Of a stretch of DNA of 64,000 nucleotides, positions 45,637-55,065 are shown piece after piece (position 1 is the stretch's first letter; the number at the start of each line of letters is the position of its first letter). The DNA comes from Carposina sasakii (taxonomy: Eukaryota; Arthropoda; Insecta; Lepidoptera; Carposinidae): NCBI GenBank assembly GCA_014607495.2, contig CP053163.1:11264716-11328715 (forward strand), read 5' to 3'. Made by a program: the position numbers and the translations under genes. The notes under the pieces were generated by a model. The model saw only the letters and a program-made list of their open reading frames with translations, was not told where the DNA came from and did no database searches.

Positions 45637-46108
45637 GGCAACCTGCCTACACCGCCTCTGTTGACGTAGCGATTGAGGAACGTTAACTCACAACGAGGGC
45701 AATGTACTTTGTGCGAATATTGCGGTATGTTAGACTGGATCAAAGCTTTGATGATATTGGTAGGTGGTTTTCTCTTATTAAAATAAATACTTTTTTATGA
45801 ATAATTTTACGGTAATCCTAACTTATTATTTAAGAACAAACGATACACATTAAAAAATATATATATTTGTAAGGTAAACAGTGACGATTCGGCGGGAAAA
45901 GCTGGAAGGGTGCAGGTGTAATTTTCTTGTGAAAATCAAAAATTATTTGTAAATGGCTTGCATGTGTCCGTAAAGTGATGTTTTCTGGTAGATAAGTTAT
46001 ATTTTGATTACTTGTGATGTGAATCTAGTACGTATGCATGGTTTTATACGCAGGTAAGCCGAGTAAAACTTTAGCCGGATTACGATCTCTTCATGGGCGC
46101 ATGTAAGT
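45637..46108. other. Unassigned AT-rich sequence
   Basis: Contains a weak fused splice motif GCAG|GTAAGC at 46053/46054 on the plus strand, with only a poor pyrimidine tract. No gene recognised. Confidence 0.3.
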
Positions 46109-46290
46109 TGTTTCTGCAATATTTTTTTATTTTGACTAACTTTACACTTGTTCTTGAGGATTTTCCCGACGTTTCCATTCATCATCATCATTATCATCCA
46201 TCATAAATTCAGAAATCATTTACTAAAGACAATGGCTGTATGGGCTTAGTTCCCCTTGCCTTTCCTTCGGGATAAACTAAACAAAAAAAA
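46109..46290 (-). repeat. Repeat E copy 2
   Basis: Reverse-strand partner of 10921-11110: plus-strand words TTGTTCTTGAGGATTTTCCC, GACGTTTCCATTCATC, TTCCCCTTGCCTTTCCTTCG and GGATAAACTAAAC. This copy continues further at its end (TTGTTTCTGCAAT), suggesting the first copy is truncated there. Confidence 0.75.
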
Positions 46291-46647
46291 GTAAACAGTG
46301 ACATTAATCATTTACATGACTTATTAGGAGACTGTGCACCAATTATATGTCTTCGCTCACAAATAGCTAAGACTTGTTTAATGCTATCAATACAGAAATA
46401 ACAATGGCGCAATGAAACGCAAACAATGGAAGCAAAAATTACAATCAGGGAATCAGTTCAAACCAAATGATACATTACATACTGATACAGATTACCTATA
46501 CATAATGATAATAATCTAAATTTTCACTAATAAATACAAAAATCTTCTTGAAATTTTGTACACATATAGTTGGGAATACGGAGACGGACATAGGCTATAT
46601 TCTGTGGTAAACGTGACGTCGCGAATAACACGCTAGTATTAAATACA

Positions 46648-46700
46648 TACATACATATAATCACGCCTTTATCCCTTATGGGGTAGAGCACCAACCATAC
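46648..46700 (-). mobile_element. SINE-A copy 5, tail fragment
   Basis: Only the tail complement ACATACATATAATCACGCC and CTTATGGGGTAGAGCACCAA are present, about 53 bases. Confidence 0.7.
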
Positions 46701-46723
46701 AAAAAATATTTCAATAACATCAT

Positions 46724-46808
46724 AAGAGCACAGTACGGAATGCGTGAGGTCGTGGGTTCGAGTCCCACTCGGGTGAATTTTTATTCCATTTCTTAAAAAT
46801 ATTTATAA
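46724..46808 (+). mobile_element. Repeat D copy 3, 5'-truncated
   Basis: Starts in the anticodon-arm region (AGCACAGTACGGAATGC) and keeps the B box GTCGTGGGTTCGAGTCCC, CTCGGGT and a T-rich tail. The A box and leader are missing. Confidence 0.7.
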
Positions 46809-48689
46809 CCATGTTGTATAAATTTCGCTCTATTTCTGAGAAAATTCGTGTTTAAAATAAAATAGTACGTTACAGCATCGCTCTACTTTACCGATGCAAG
46901 AGTATTGCTACTCTATCATACTCTAATAAACAATTTGTAAAACAATAAGTTTAGTCAAAAGGTAAGTTTCAGTGATTTCCATATTACTATGCAAGGAGCT
47001 GGGAAAGTAAAGGATATAGGAGATATTATATACCTAGGGTTTCTTTTTCGTATGGCCATATCAATATGGCCACAATGGCCATAAATAGCGAAAAACTACC
47101 TTTTCTAATCCTTATTCTATGTAGAGTCGCCAGCAATACGCACTATTATACCTACTAGTATACCATAAATGAAGGTAGACAATTTGTCGTTCAACCGAAT
47201 AGCTTTTTGTTCGATCGTTCGGAAACAAGTTAAGCTAGTTGAGATTGAGTTTGGAGTAATTACGGATGATTATTGGAAATAGGAATTAGATCTGTGGCTT
47301 TAGGATTGGGATCTTTAATGTGAGGACAAAGATAAACCCCTGGTTTATTTTTAAGCTGTAAAGTTGTTTCCCGTGATTCTGTGTTCCGACTACTGAATAA
47401 ATTTGATGCTTTATTTTTCTAAATCTTGATCCAGATATAGACCTTTGGGAAAATCGGCTCTAAAATATTTCAAATGATGATGTAGCAATTCAACTATAAA
47501 TCGCAACATTATTTTTCCAGACTTAACATAAGAGAAAGAAAGGGATTTGTTAACTTTAACTGTCTATAAAAATATAATAATTTAAGACCGAAAGTAAATG
47601 TCCAAGCTTTTCAAATTAGTGATATTAATACAAAAAAGAAAAAGTATTATTTTTCGCAAATCTAGTAAAAGAATTCTAAATTCAAGTCTGCCATTAAAAC
47701 AATTTGCTGTTCCCTTTGATCCACATCAGAGAAATAAAGAAAAAAGCTCGCCAGCTCCCCTAAATAGGAGTAAAGATTCAAAATCCAAGTTCCTTTGGCT
47801 GCTAACTGGTTATTTGCAATCGAAAGCTTTCGAACGAAAAACTATTTCCTTGCTAAAATTATCCGAACATAGTCCGATAGCTCACGTAGCGCTGAGAGCT
47901 GTGTAAATAACGGTTTAATGGAATTTCTGGCTCGACGCGGATACGGATATTTATACGTAGATATCCGTGCCGTTCGGATACGTGACGCGGTCTGTGCGAC
48001 ACGTCTCTGAATAGAAATTTGGAAATTGAGAATACGAATTTCAATTGGCGGTTTTGAGCCTCAGTTGTCTTTAGGTGCAGGTTTATTGCCAACTTGACAG
48101 GGCAAGGGCGTTTTATTTCATTTTATTTTGTTCCGTCAAAGCTAGAGTGTAAAATATTGTAAAACAAAGTACATTCTATGAAACTTTACAGGCTAAAAAC
48201 CAAAGTAGGTACTTGTATTTTCTGACCAAGTAATTTGTCAAAAAAATTTAGAAGTGTGTTTAGAAAATCAGTTGATAGTATTCGATTCTGACAACACTCG
48301 TCAGGTGTACCTTATTGTTTCCCTTAGATAGTTTCCGATCAATGTATCGTAATTAAATTATCTTAAACTCTCGATCCCGCAGCATGCCCGTCGATATCTC
48401 AATCACGATTGGCATAGCCGTCGATAATCATTAGTAATCGTTAGATATACAGCTGTCCGTATTGTTAACTCAATGTTTTACTAGCATAACATGGATGTAG
48501 AGTAGGTAAAACAAGTCAATTAGGAATAGCGGACTAATTTAATGCAATTAATAAAGTTATACCAAACATCCATTTGGTTGGGAAACTTTTAGGGCGTTAT
48601 AATTCGTTTTCGTTCACATTATTTATAGTGCATTATTTTAATAGAATTAAGTAATGATAGGTAATACAAGAAATAGAACAGAAGTTTCC
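46809..48689. other. AT-rich sequence with two small palindromic clusters
   Basis: No gene recognised; the 102-residue frame at 47598-47906 is lysine/serine-rich without a domain. 47051-47083 has three ATGGCCA words and a perfect GGCCATAT-CA-ATATGGCC palindrome. 47943-47968 forms an 8-bp hairpin (ACGGATAT arm) within a CGGATAC-rich patch running to about 47990. Confidence 0.3.
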
Positions 48690-48807
48690 GAAGCATGGAA
48701 AGGTCACCCGTAAGATGGACGGATACGGACGTATGTTTTCCGATAGCTTCCCACAGGTCGCATTAGAGGTCATTGGGGGAGGCCTATATTCAGCAGTGGA
48801 CCCTTAA
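48690..48807 (+). pseudogene. LINE 3'-terminal fragment (AYIQQW)
   Basis: In different frames it reads RWTDTDVCF near 48714 and RSLGEAYIQQWT at 48767-48802, the last residues of the non-LTR element whose 3' end was also captured by SINE-B (LGEAYVQQWTAIG). A frameshift and an in-frame stop separate the two segments. Everything upstream is lost. Confidence 0.65.
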
Positions 48808-49289
48808 CAACTTATAAATATCCGCAATAATCCCCTCCTAAAAGTGAATGACACAATACCTGTAATGTATGAAATGAAATGAAATGTATGGTACTACATA
48901 CCTGCTATTTCATCGTGTTTCTAAGGTATATAAATAATGTTGATATAGATATGAAGAAGATATGCATGCATTTACGAGGTCACGTCAGGAACAGCTACCA
49001 GAATTACATATTTATTAGAAACCTCCGACTTCGTGGGGTTTTGTAGGAATTTCATTATTATAATGCTTGGATAGAATACTCGTAAGTATTTCTACTTACT
49101 GCTTAGGATTCAAAATCATGCGACGTTACAATTTAAATTTATAATAATTTACGGTGTCACAATGAAACTTTAATTATGAATTTTGAATTATTCTTAATGC
49201 AATGATGAGATAATTATGACAACTAGGGCATTCAAGGGCATTTATTTGTTTAATACAAAATGTAATATTTATAAAAGTAAAATCATTGC
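48808..49289. other. Unassigned AT-rich sequence
   Basis: A short (GAAAT)n run, GAAATGAAATGAAAT, is at about 48872-48886. No gene. Confidence 0.3.
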
Positions 49290-49475
49290 GGCCCTTGATG
49301 AATGTTGATTGTGGGGGTTTCATAGATTCAGTGTGATGTGTTTGGTTGGAGCTTCAATGTTTTTTCTGTGTTTTTATTGGTAGACACTTTGCTGGTGTAT
49401 GTGCTACTTGTGAATTGTAAATATATTTGTGTAATAGTACTGTTTGTGTCTCACGAAAATAATAAAATAAAAAAA
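49290..49475 (+). mobile_element. Probable retroposon 3' UTR with A-rich tail
   Basis: A T/G-rich stretch (GATTGTGGGGGTTTCATAGA, GGTAGACACTTTGCTGG) ends in CTCACGAAAATAATAAAATA followed by an A-run. The layout fits a LINE 3' end; no coding part, second copy or duplication was found. Confidence 0.35.
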
Positions 49476-50039
49476 AACTACTGGGTCAATTTATCTATAC
49501 CTAATTAGAAAACTGTTATTTATTATATTAATCAACGCAAAGAACATTTTAATTAGTAAAGGATATGAACAGATAAGAACAATATAATATGACACCTACA
49601 CAACTAGAGAAAATATTATCAAAGCCCCAAATGTACAATAGGCATAATTCGAACAAAACATTTATTACTAAATTACGAGTACAAAATTGCTCACAAAACA
49701 TTTGGGCAACCCTCGCAACCGTAATACATTTGCTAGGCCGACTCAAAGCGAAAAAATAGCATATTTTAAGCTTACTCGCAAGAAATTTAAATATTTCAAG
49801 TGAGTCAGGATAATAGGAAACAAAAACAATTTGTGAATAGTAGGATGGTCTCGAAAGTTCCACGTTTTCCGTTTCCCTGGGTTTGGGCCGGAAAGTTTTT
49901 CAATTAACCCAGCACGCCGGCGCGGCGTTAGGACGAATGACTTGGGGCTGTTCGGAATCGGCATGACTTACGTGGGTATAAATAGCCCAGGTACCAAGAG
50001 GAGGTGGTCTTCGAGATCCACCACTTAGGGTCTACTCAG

Positions 50040-50195
50040 CGCACATCACTACATATTATAAAACAAAGTCGTTTCCCGCTGTCTGTCTGTCCTTGTATGC
50101 TTAGATTTATAAAACTACGCAACGGATTTTGATGCGGTTTTTTCAATGGAGAGATTGATTAAATAGGAAGGTTTATATAATGTAGGTACTCGTAT
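50040..50195 (+). mobile_element. Common lepidopteran repeat, left part (copy J3)
   Basis: Contains TATTATAAAACAAAGTCG, TTTCCCGCTGTCTGTCTGTC, CTACGCAACGGATTTTGATG and CGGTTTTTTCAATGGAGAGA in the order of a widespread lepidopteran interspersed repeat with the CTGTCTGTCTGTC and CGGATTTTGATGCGGTTTT words. No coding potential. Confidence 0.6.
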
Positions 50196-50224
50196 AGTGT
50201 CAGTATTGTACCTGTGCACAGCCA

Positions 50225-50327
50225 GGCTGAGTTGTTAGTAAGGAATATTTGACGTTGACAGAGGAGTACAGTGGGCTATTTTCATAGCTTCTCGCTTAAC
50301 ATACCCTTTTTGTTACACCCTGTATAT
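50225..50327 (-). mobile_element. Q-family DNA-element terminus
   Basis: On the minus strand it starts TACAGGGTGTAACAAAAAGG, then GTATGTTAAGCGAGAAGCTA, ATAGCCCACTGTACTCCTCT and GTCAACGTCAAATATTCC. Shorter pieces of the same order are at 2951-3000 and 25870-25932. The opposite terminus was not found. Confidence 0.55.
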
Positions 50328-50688
50328 GTATAGCTTTATATATTAATAAAAAATTTAGTACAGGTATAGCAAAGGTTGCGCAAAAGAACATAAAATAATA
50401 GGGTTCACTTGAATAGTTTGCATGACTGAAATAATACGCGTGTGCAAAACCTTCACGATGGTAAATAACCTCTACATTTTCATTTATGAAGTCTTTTGAT
50501 ATCGACGCTAGTGCCTTTATGAGTTTAAGAATTTTACATTTATTTTCTTTAGTACCCGAAAAATTCATGGGTCTACCTTATTGAAATATACGCATAACTT
50601 GTATTTTGTCTAAATAATTATTGACCTATTTTGTTACCTTATCATACAGGTGTTTGATGTTAAATTAATTTGTGGTTAAAGCATTTTA
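50328..50688. other. Unassigned AT-rich sequence
   Basis: The minus-strand frame to 50568 has no recognisable domain. Confidence 0.3.
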
Positions 50689-50690
50689 TA

Positions 50691-51061
50691 CAGAGTGATT
50701 TTTGGTCGTCAACGTTCCCGAAAACTACGGAATCTCCTCGACATCACAATAATTTTTCTCCATGGAAGCATACCTGGGAAGTGTCTGGTTCCTAAGATAT
50801 AAGGGTCCAAAGTAAATAGACTGCGTTTTTCTGTATAAATGCACTTAGACGCGCTTAGCAAGATTTTTTCAAGATAAATAATTAATATATGTCTATGAAA
50901 AAAGTAGCATAAACACTGGACACTATAAATTTTGCCCGATCAAGCAATTAATTTTTTTTTTTATTTACATCTTTTCCCAGCATTTTTTTGGCATAAACTT
51001 ACTTTATTTGATGTAAAGAGTACGTACCCTTCGTTAAGGGTGGCAACAAAAAAACACCCTG
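50691..51061. mobile_element. Mariner-like MITE with TA flanks
   Basis: The ends are CAGAGTGATTTTTG (50691) and the complement of CAGGGTGTTTTTTTG (51061), an imperfect terminal inverted repeat, each flanked by TA (50689-50690 and 51062-51063). 371 bp, no transposase frame. It contains TCAACGTTCCCGAAAACTAC and a T-run at 50949-50961. TA duplications suggest a Tc1/mariner-type source, but the short ends make this provisional. Confidence 0.6.
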
Positions 51062-51225
51062 TATAGATAAATTATACGAGAACAGCTATCTATTATGCAG
51101 GAATAGGATTATTGCTACATATTAATTATGTACAAAATAATATCGTAATACGAGACATGTACACGTCTCGTAGATAATTATACTAAACATCGACGTAAAT
51201 TAGACGTCTTGTCAACGATTTTGTT

Positions 51226-51273
51226 ACTTATCTTTACTAATTATGTTATGTGACATAATTAGTAAAGATAAGT
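51226..51273. repeat. Perfect 21-bp palindromic hairpin
   Basis: Arms ACTTATCTTTACTAATTATG plus one base (51226-51246) and their exact complement (51253-51273) with a 6-base spacer. A second, imperfect palindrome, CGAGAC...GTCTCG, is 56 bases upstream at 51151-51170. Confidence 0.9.
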
Positions 51274-52044
51274 ATGAAACGCATGAAGCGTGGAAAATAG
51301 ATGAAGAAAATACGTAATATCATTCCCATCATCCTTAAAGAGGGTGGCCAGAGGTGTGCAAATCAAATACGAAATAAAATAAACCTATAACCTAGGCTGT
51401 AAACCTATGTGAAGTTATATAAAGTTCCTTGCGATAGATGAAAGATTATTTTTATATTTTATAAAATTTATTTAATGTGAAATTACAACTTGTCACTGAC
51501 CATTTACATCTATACCGCTTTACTGAATGGGTTGGTGGCACATTCTCTATAGTCATGCAATTCTAGTTACCGCTTTTTTGGAATACGGCCGCTTCTATAT
51601 TCTAATATCAAACATCGGTCGGTTTGAATTTCAATTTACCCTGTGGTTCCAGAGGTCAGATTTTAGATTCGTTCAGACATTCCGGTGCGGGGGTGTTTTG
51701 ATTGATTCTTTATTTCAATACTGTACAATTCGGTTTTTCAACAGTTCGCTTGATGGACAGACCTAATCTATATTTGATTGAAACGGGTTGCGGCGGTGGT
51801 CAGTGATTCTGGAATCTTTTCACAACTCGTTTTTTATATTCACCTTTGAACTGTTGTGGTGAATTTAATTTTGTGTTTATAAAATTTTAGGAAAGTTACA
51901 TTAATATCAGTTGAATGAAGTTAAGTTTTTCGTTATTACTGTGCTTTACATTAATATTTGTTTCAATTTATTCCCGAAACACGACCCTATCAATTTACAT
52001 CAATTAGCCAGGATTTCTATTTCTATCTATTATCTATCTATACA
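51274..52044. other. AT-rich sequence, no gene recognised
   Basis: Frames at 51527-51766 and 51911-52096 have no recognisable domain. A TCTAT-rich run lies at 52018-52052. Confidence 0.3.
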
Positions 52045-52366
52045 TATCTATAATAAAAATATAACGGATCGCTGTCTGTACATGGAAGATATATGAGAAA
52101 AAATATTATAGGAGACCTTTATCAACGCAATAGGACCGAAAAGAATGATTTTTGTCTGTTTGTCTGGTTGTCTGTGCGTTTGTGCACGCTAATCTCAGAA
52201 ACGGCTGAACCGATTTCGATGCACTTTTCAAGAATATATTGTGACAGGTCCCAATTAACATATGGGCTACTTTTTATTCCAGGAAAATGTTTTTATCCCG
52301 GATAATTTCGACATTTGTTTTTTCTGTAGTCTACGCGGATGGAGTCGCGGGCGTCCACTACTTAAA
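52045..52366 (+). mobile_element. Lepidopteran CGCGGATGGAGTCGCGGGC repeat (copy J2)
   Basis: Word order: TAACGGATCGCTGTCTG, GTCTGTTTGTCTGGTTGTCT, AACGGCTGAACCGATTTCGA, GGGCTACTTTTTATTCC, ATCCCGGATAATTTCGACAT, TACGCGGATGGAGTCGCGGG. It is the fullest copy here of the common moth repeat also at 26640-26822. A frame through it is not a gene. Confidence 0.8.
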
Positions 52367-52516
52367 AATAAGTTTAAAATCTCCATTAACAAAGTTTAAT
52401 ATCTAACAACTTAAACTAGTAAAAACATTCTAAAAGCTCGCTCATTATACCTTCTATTTATATTTCCCATCTTCCCTCTAAGTAGCGTTCTAATATTCCA
52501 CAGCATTAGCCCTACA

Positions 52517-52538
52517 GCTTCCAGAATATTCTGGAAGC
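52517..52538. promoter_or_regulatory. Perfect four-unit heat-shock element
   Basis: A 22-bp perfect palindrome. Its core holds four alternating 5-bp units with exact spacing: cTTCc, aGAAt, aTTCt, gGAAg (52518-52537). This is the ideal binding site for a heat-shock factor trimer. A TATA-like ATATAAAATAG is about 50 bases downstream, but no gene start can be identified. Confidence 0.5.
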
Positions 52539-53204
52539 ATTTAAATCACGCCGCGGACTTGATATATTACATTCCATATAAAATAGTGCCCTCTGCAAGG
52601 AACGTACATCTGTCGTGTACTAAGATCGCTTGCTAAGGCATTTCGGAGAAAAGCTGAGTTCAAAAATTCTCTATTTTTAGGGTAATGTACTTTATACTGG
52701 GTAACGGTTTGCATGTTAATATTTGGCTTAGATGAGATAGTATTTAGACTATCTATGTGCTTTGGCCATGCCTCCGATTATATATACATACCAATAAAAC
52801 ACAGTCATATTTACAAGGCTCTTCCAAAAATATTTTCATGGTTAAACTGCTAGGTTACCTATATATTAAAATTATCAGAGTACTTAGTTATAATCACGCC
52901 ATCTCAATGGGTATCAATAAAATTCCATCGGAATCCATTAATAATTCTAGTGAACGTAGGCATTATTTGTAAAAAAAACAATCCTTTATGAAAACCTGAT
53001 AACAACCCTGACTAGCTAATTAAGGTTTAATTAAAAATGTACAAACAACTTGCTTTATCTTCATAGATACTCACGTAAAAATGTTTTCTTTGAAACAAAA
53101 AGACGTAAATGGATGCTAAACACTTGTAAAGCTTTCTTCTGTAAGTATATCTACTTAATTTGTTATTTCTATAAATCAAGTTTAGTATCAGCAGAGAATG
53201 AAGA
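52539..53204. other. Unassigned AT-rich sequence
   Basis: No gene recognised; frames lack domains. Confidence 0.3.
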
Positions 53205-53345
53205 AGATCGCTTGGGTTTCACTAGAATACCTGCATCTCTTCCCGTGCATGTCGTAAGAGTAGACTAAGGAACTGCAAAGGCAATGATCTATAAACTTGC
53301 CACTTATTTTTTATGTCTGGATTGCTAAGCTAAACGTAAGTTACA
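53205..53345 (-). repeat. Repeat P copy 7
   Basis: Plus-strand words TTTCACTAGAATACCTGCAT, CTCTTCCCGTGCATGTCG, TAAGAGTAGACTAAGGAACT, ATTGCTAAGCTAAACGTAA are the complement of the family's right and middle parts. Confidence 0.7.
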
Positions 53346-54015
53346 CAAGCTATCGTTATTTTTCAGTTATAATTTTTGAGAATATAACTGTGTCTGTATA
53401 TTTTTTATTCTTATTCTTTATTGCACATACACAAAATAAATATTTATGTATGTAAATTATTTATGTTGCTCTTCCGACGATAAACTTTTTTCATTCCTAT
53501 ATTAATTTAAGTTGGTACATAGATAATATCTTATGAGTTTTTAGTGTTAGGTATTTTATTTTACAAACAACTAGACAGTTTCATGTCTGCCAACAATCGT
53601 AGCGACTTCGAACACTGACGTAACAACTTGAATAATCTTAATTGTACATTGAAACGGTCTGATTATACTCCTTCGTGTACAAGCTTCACCCGTCTAGATA
53701 TACCAATCAAGTTTAAATTGAAGCCTCGGATATATTTGGGGTAGTTAAGGAATACCACGTACAATCCAGGGACATGGGAATAGTTCCATTTAATTTAGTA
53801 AGGGTTTATTTTGTGTATAGAATTTAGGAGCGTCTCTACGAATGACCCGCATGTGAATTTTGAGATAAGTATCCTCTGAAGATAAACTATGCCAGTGTAC
53901 TTACGTTGTCTGCAGATTAGTCAAATGCGGTCAGAGATCTGTGAACGAAGAATAATAATTTAGAAATATCTAATATAATTAACTAATTAAAATACTAATT
54001 AACAACATTATTACT
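53346..54015. other. Unassigned AT-rich sequence
   Basis: No gene or listed repeat found. Confidence 0.3.
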
Positions 54016-54078
54016 ATGGGTTCGATTCCCACTCGGGTAAAGAATTTTTTGCATTTTCTTTATTAATAATTTTATAAC
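54016..54078 (+). mobile_element. Repeat D copy 4, B box and tail only
   Basis: ATGGGTTCGATTCCCACTCG, GGTAAAGAATTTTTTGC and TTTATTAATAATTTTATAA. The A-box half is missing. The open frame on the minus strand crossing it is a by-product. Confidence 0.7.
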
Positions 54079-54133
54079 ATTACTATGACTAATCTTTTCG
54101 TTGTTTATGGTTTTTTTTTCAGAGTTTAAGGCT

Positions 54134-54400
54134 AAGGCCGCACTACTGTTTTTCCCCGCAAGCGGTTGATCGCGTGACCGCAAAACAGCTCGTAACGCAC
54201 ACACTACGGTTAAAAACCGCGAATATAGGTTCTATGAGCCTAAAATTTTTGCGCGGTTTTTTCCCGCTAGCCATGTAACAAAACGCGGTTTTAAAATCAG
54301 TCGCGGAAAAAAACCGTCAGTGTGGCCGGTTCCATTAGTTTCGTTTACTCGCAAAATCAGGCATTTAAAAACCGCGGCGGTTTTGCCGTAGTGCATCCTT
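54134..54400. mobile_element. Large GC-rich foldback with GCGGTTTT words
   Basis: The left end AAGGCCGCACTACTGTTTTT and the complement of the right end (AAGGATGCACTACGGCAAAA) form the terminal inverted repeat. Two further internal versions exist: CACACTACGGTTAAAAACCG at about 54199 (forward) and the complement of AAACCGTCAGTGTGGCCGG at about 54310-54331 (reverse). The inside is full of GCGGTTTT/AAAACCGC words that can pair with each other. No frame or clear target duplication. Confidence 0.75.
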
Positions 54401-54752
54401 GACTAAATCAGATTTTTCTTTGAACAAGACATGTCAACATTACATACATACGCATTTAATCTGCGAGTTCTATTAAGTTACAATGCCATTATTGGATTTG
54501 TTACCCTATTTACCAAAATACCCATCAAAACTAATAAACGAACCCGAATCAAACGCAATGAGCTAACCTTACCTCATTAGGATGTTAGCTAACATTTGCT
54601 ATAGCAACTACAGAATTTCACTGACGAAGTCGCACGGATTTTCATAGAACTAAATTAAACAAATGGAATAGTGCTAGAATTATGGCGATACTAGCGCTAA
54701 TGTCACAGGACTTCATAGAACGGAGTTATAACGCGCGAGTTGTATCACAAAC
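54401..54752. other. Unassigned AT-rich sequence
   Basis: No gene or repeat recognised. Confidence 0.3.
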
Positions 54753-54780
54753 ATTTGCATGCAAATAGGACACGCGCGTG
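54753..54780. promoter_or_regulatory. Palindromic octamer next to CACGCGCGTG
   Basis: ATTTGCATGCAAAT (54753-54766) is a perfect palindrome made of two overlapping POU octamers, ATTTGCAT and ATGCAAAT. Four bases later comes the perfect palindrome CACGCGCGTG (54771-54780). Both are compatible with homodimeric factor binding; no neighbouring gene start is visible. Confidence 0.25.
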
Positions 54781-54868
54781 CTCTATTACACCGTTATGTG
54801 CTATTGGTGCTGTGTTTCAGGGTGATATGTACTATTACAGGGCATTACATGTAGGGTTGTGCGATGCC

Positions 54869-55065
54869 GCGTGGTGCCGCATGCCGGCAGAATGGAATTT
54901 GTACCAACCCAAGCCTGTCCGTGGGTATCGTACGAGGTAATTATTACGAGTTTCCGGGAGGCGGGCAGCAGCGCCTCCCGTGCTAACAACATAGTCCAAA
55001 AATCAGACTGCGGTCACCAACCCGCCTGCCCAGCGTGGTAACTATGGGCAAAAACCCCCCTGGCC
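54869..55065 (+). mobile_element. SINE-B copy 6, 3'-truncated
   Basis: Starts GCGTGGTGCCGCATGCCGG (with a small insertion compared with GCGTGGTGCCGGCAGAG), continues through GGAGGCGGGCAGCAGCGCCT and ends at GGGCAAAAACCCCCCTGG. The LINE-derived 3' part and tail are missing, so something deleted or recombined the 3' end. Frames on both strands here are by-products. Confidence 0.85.

Noticed and set aside
47598..47906. 102-residue protein gene on the plus strand
   Set aside because: Lys/Ser-rich, low-complexity composition with no domain; similar frames are expected by chance in 64 kb.
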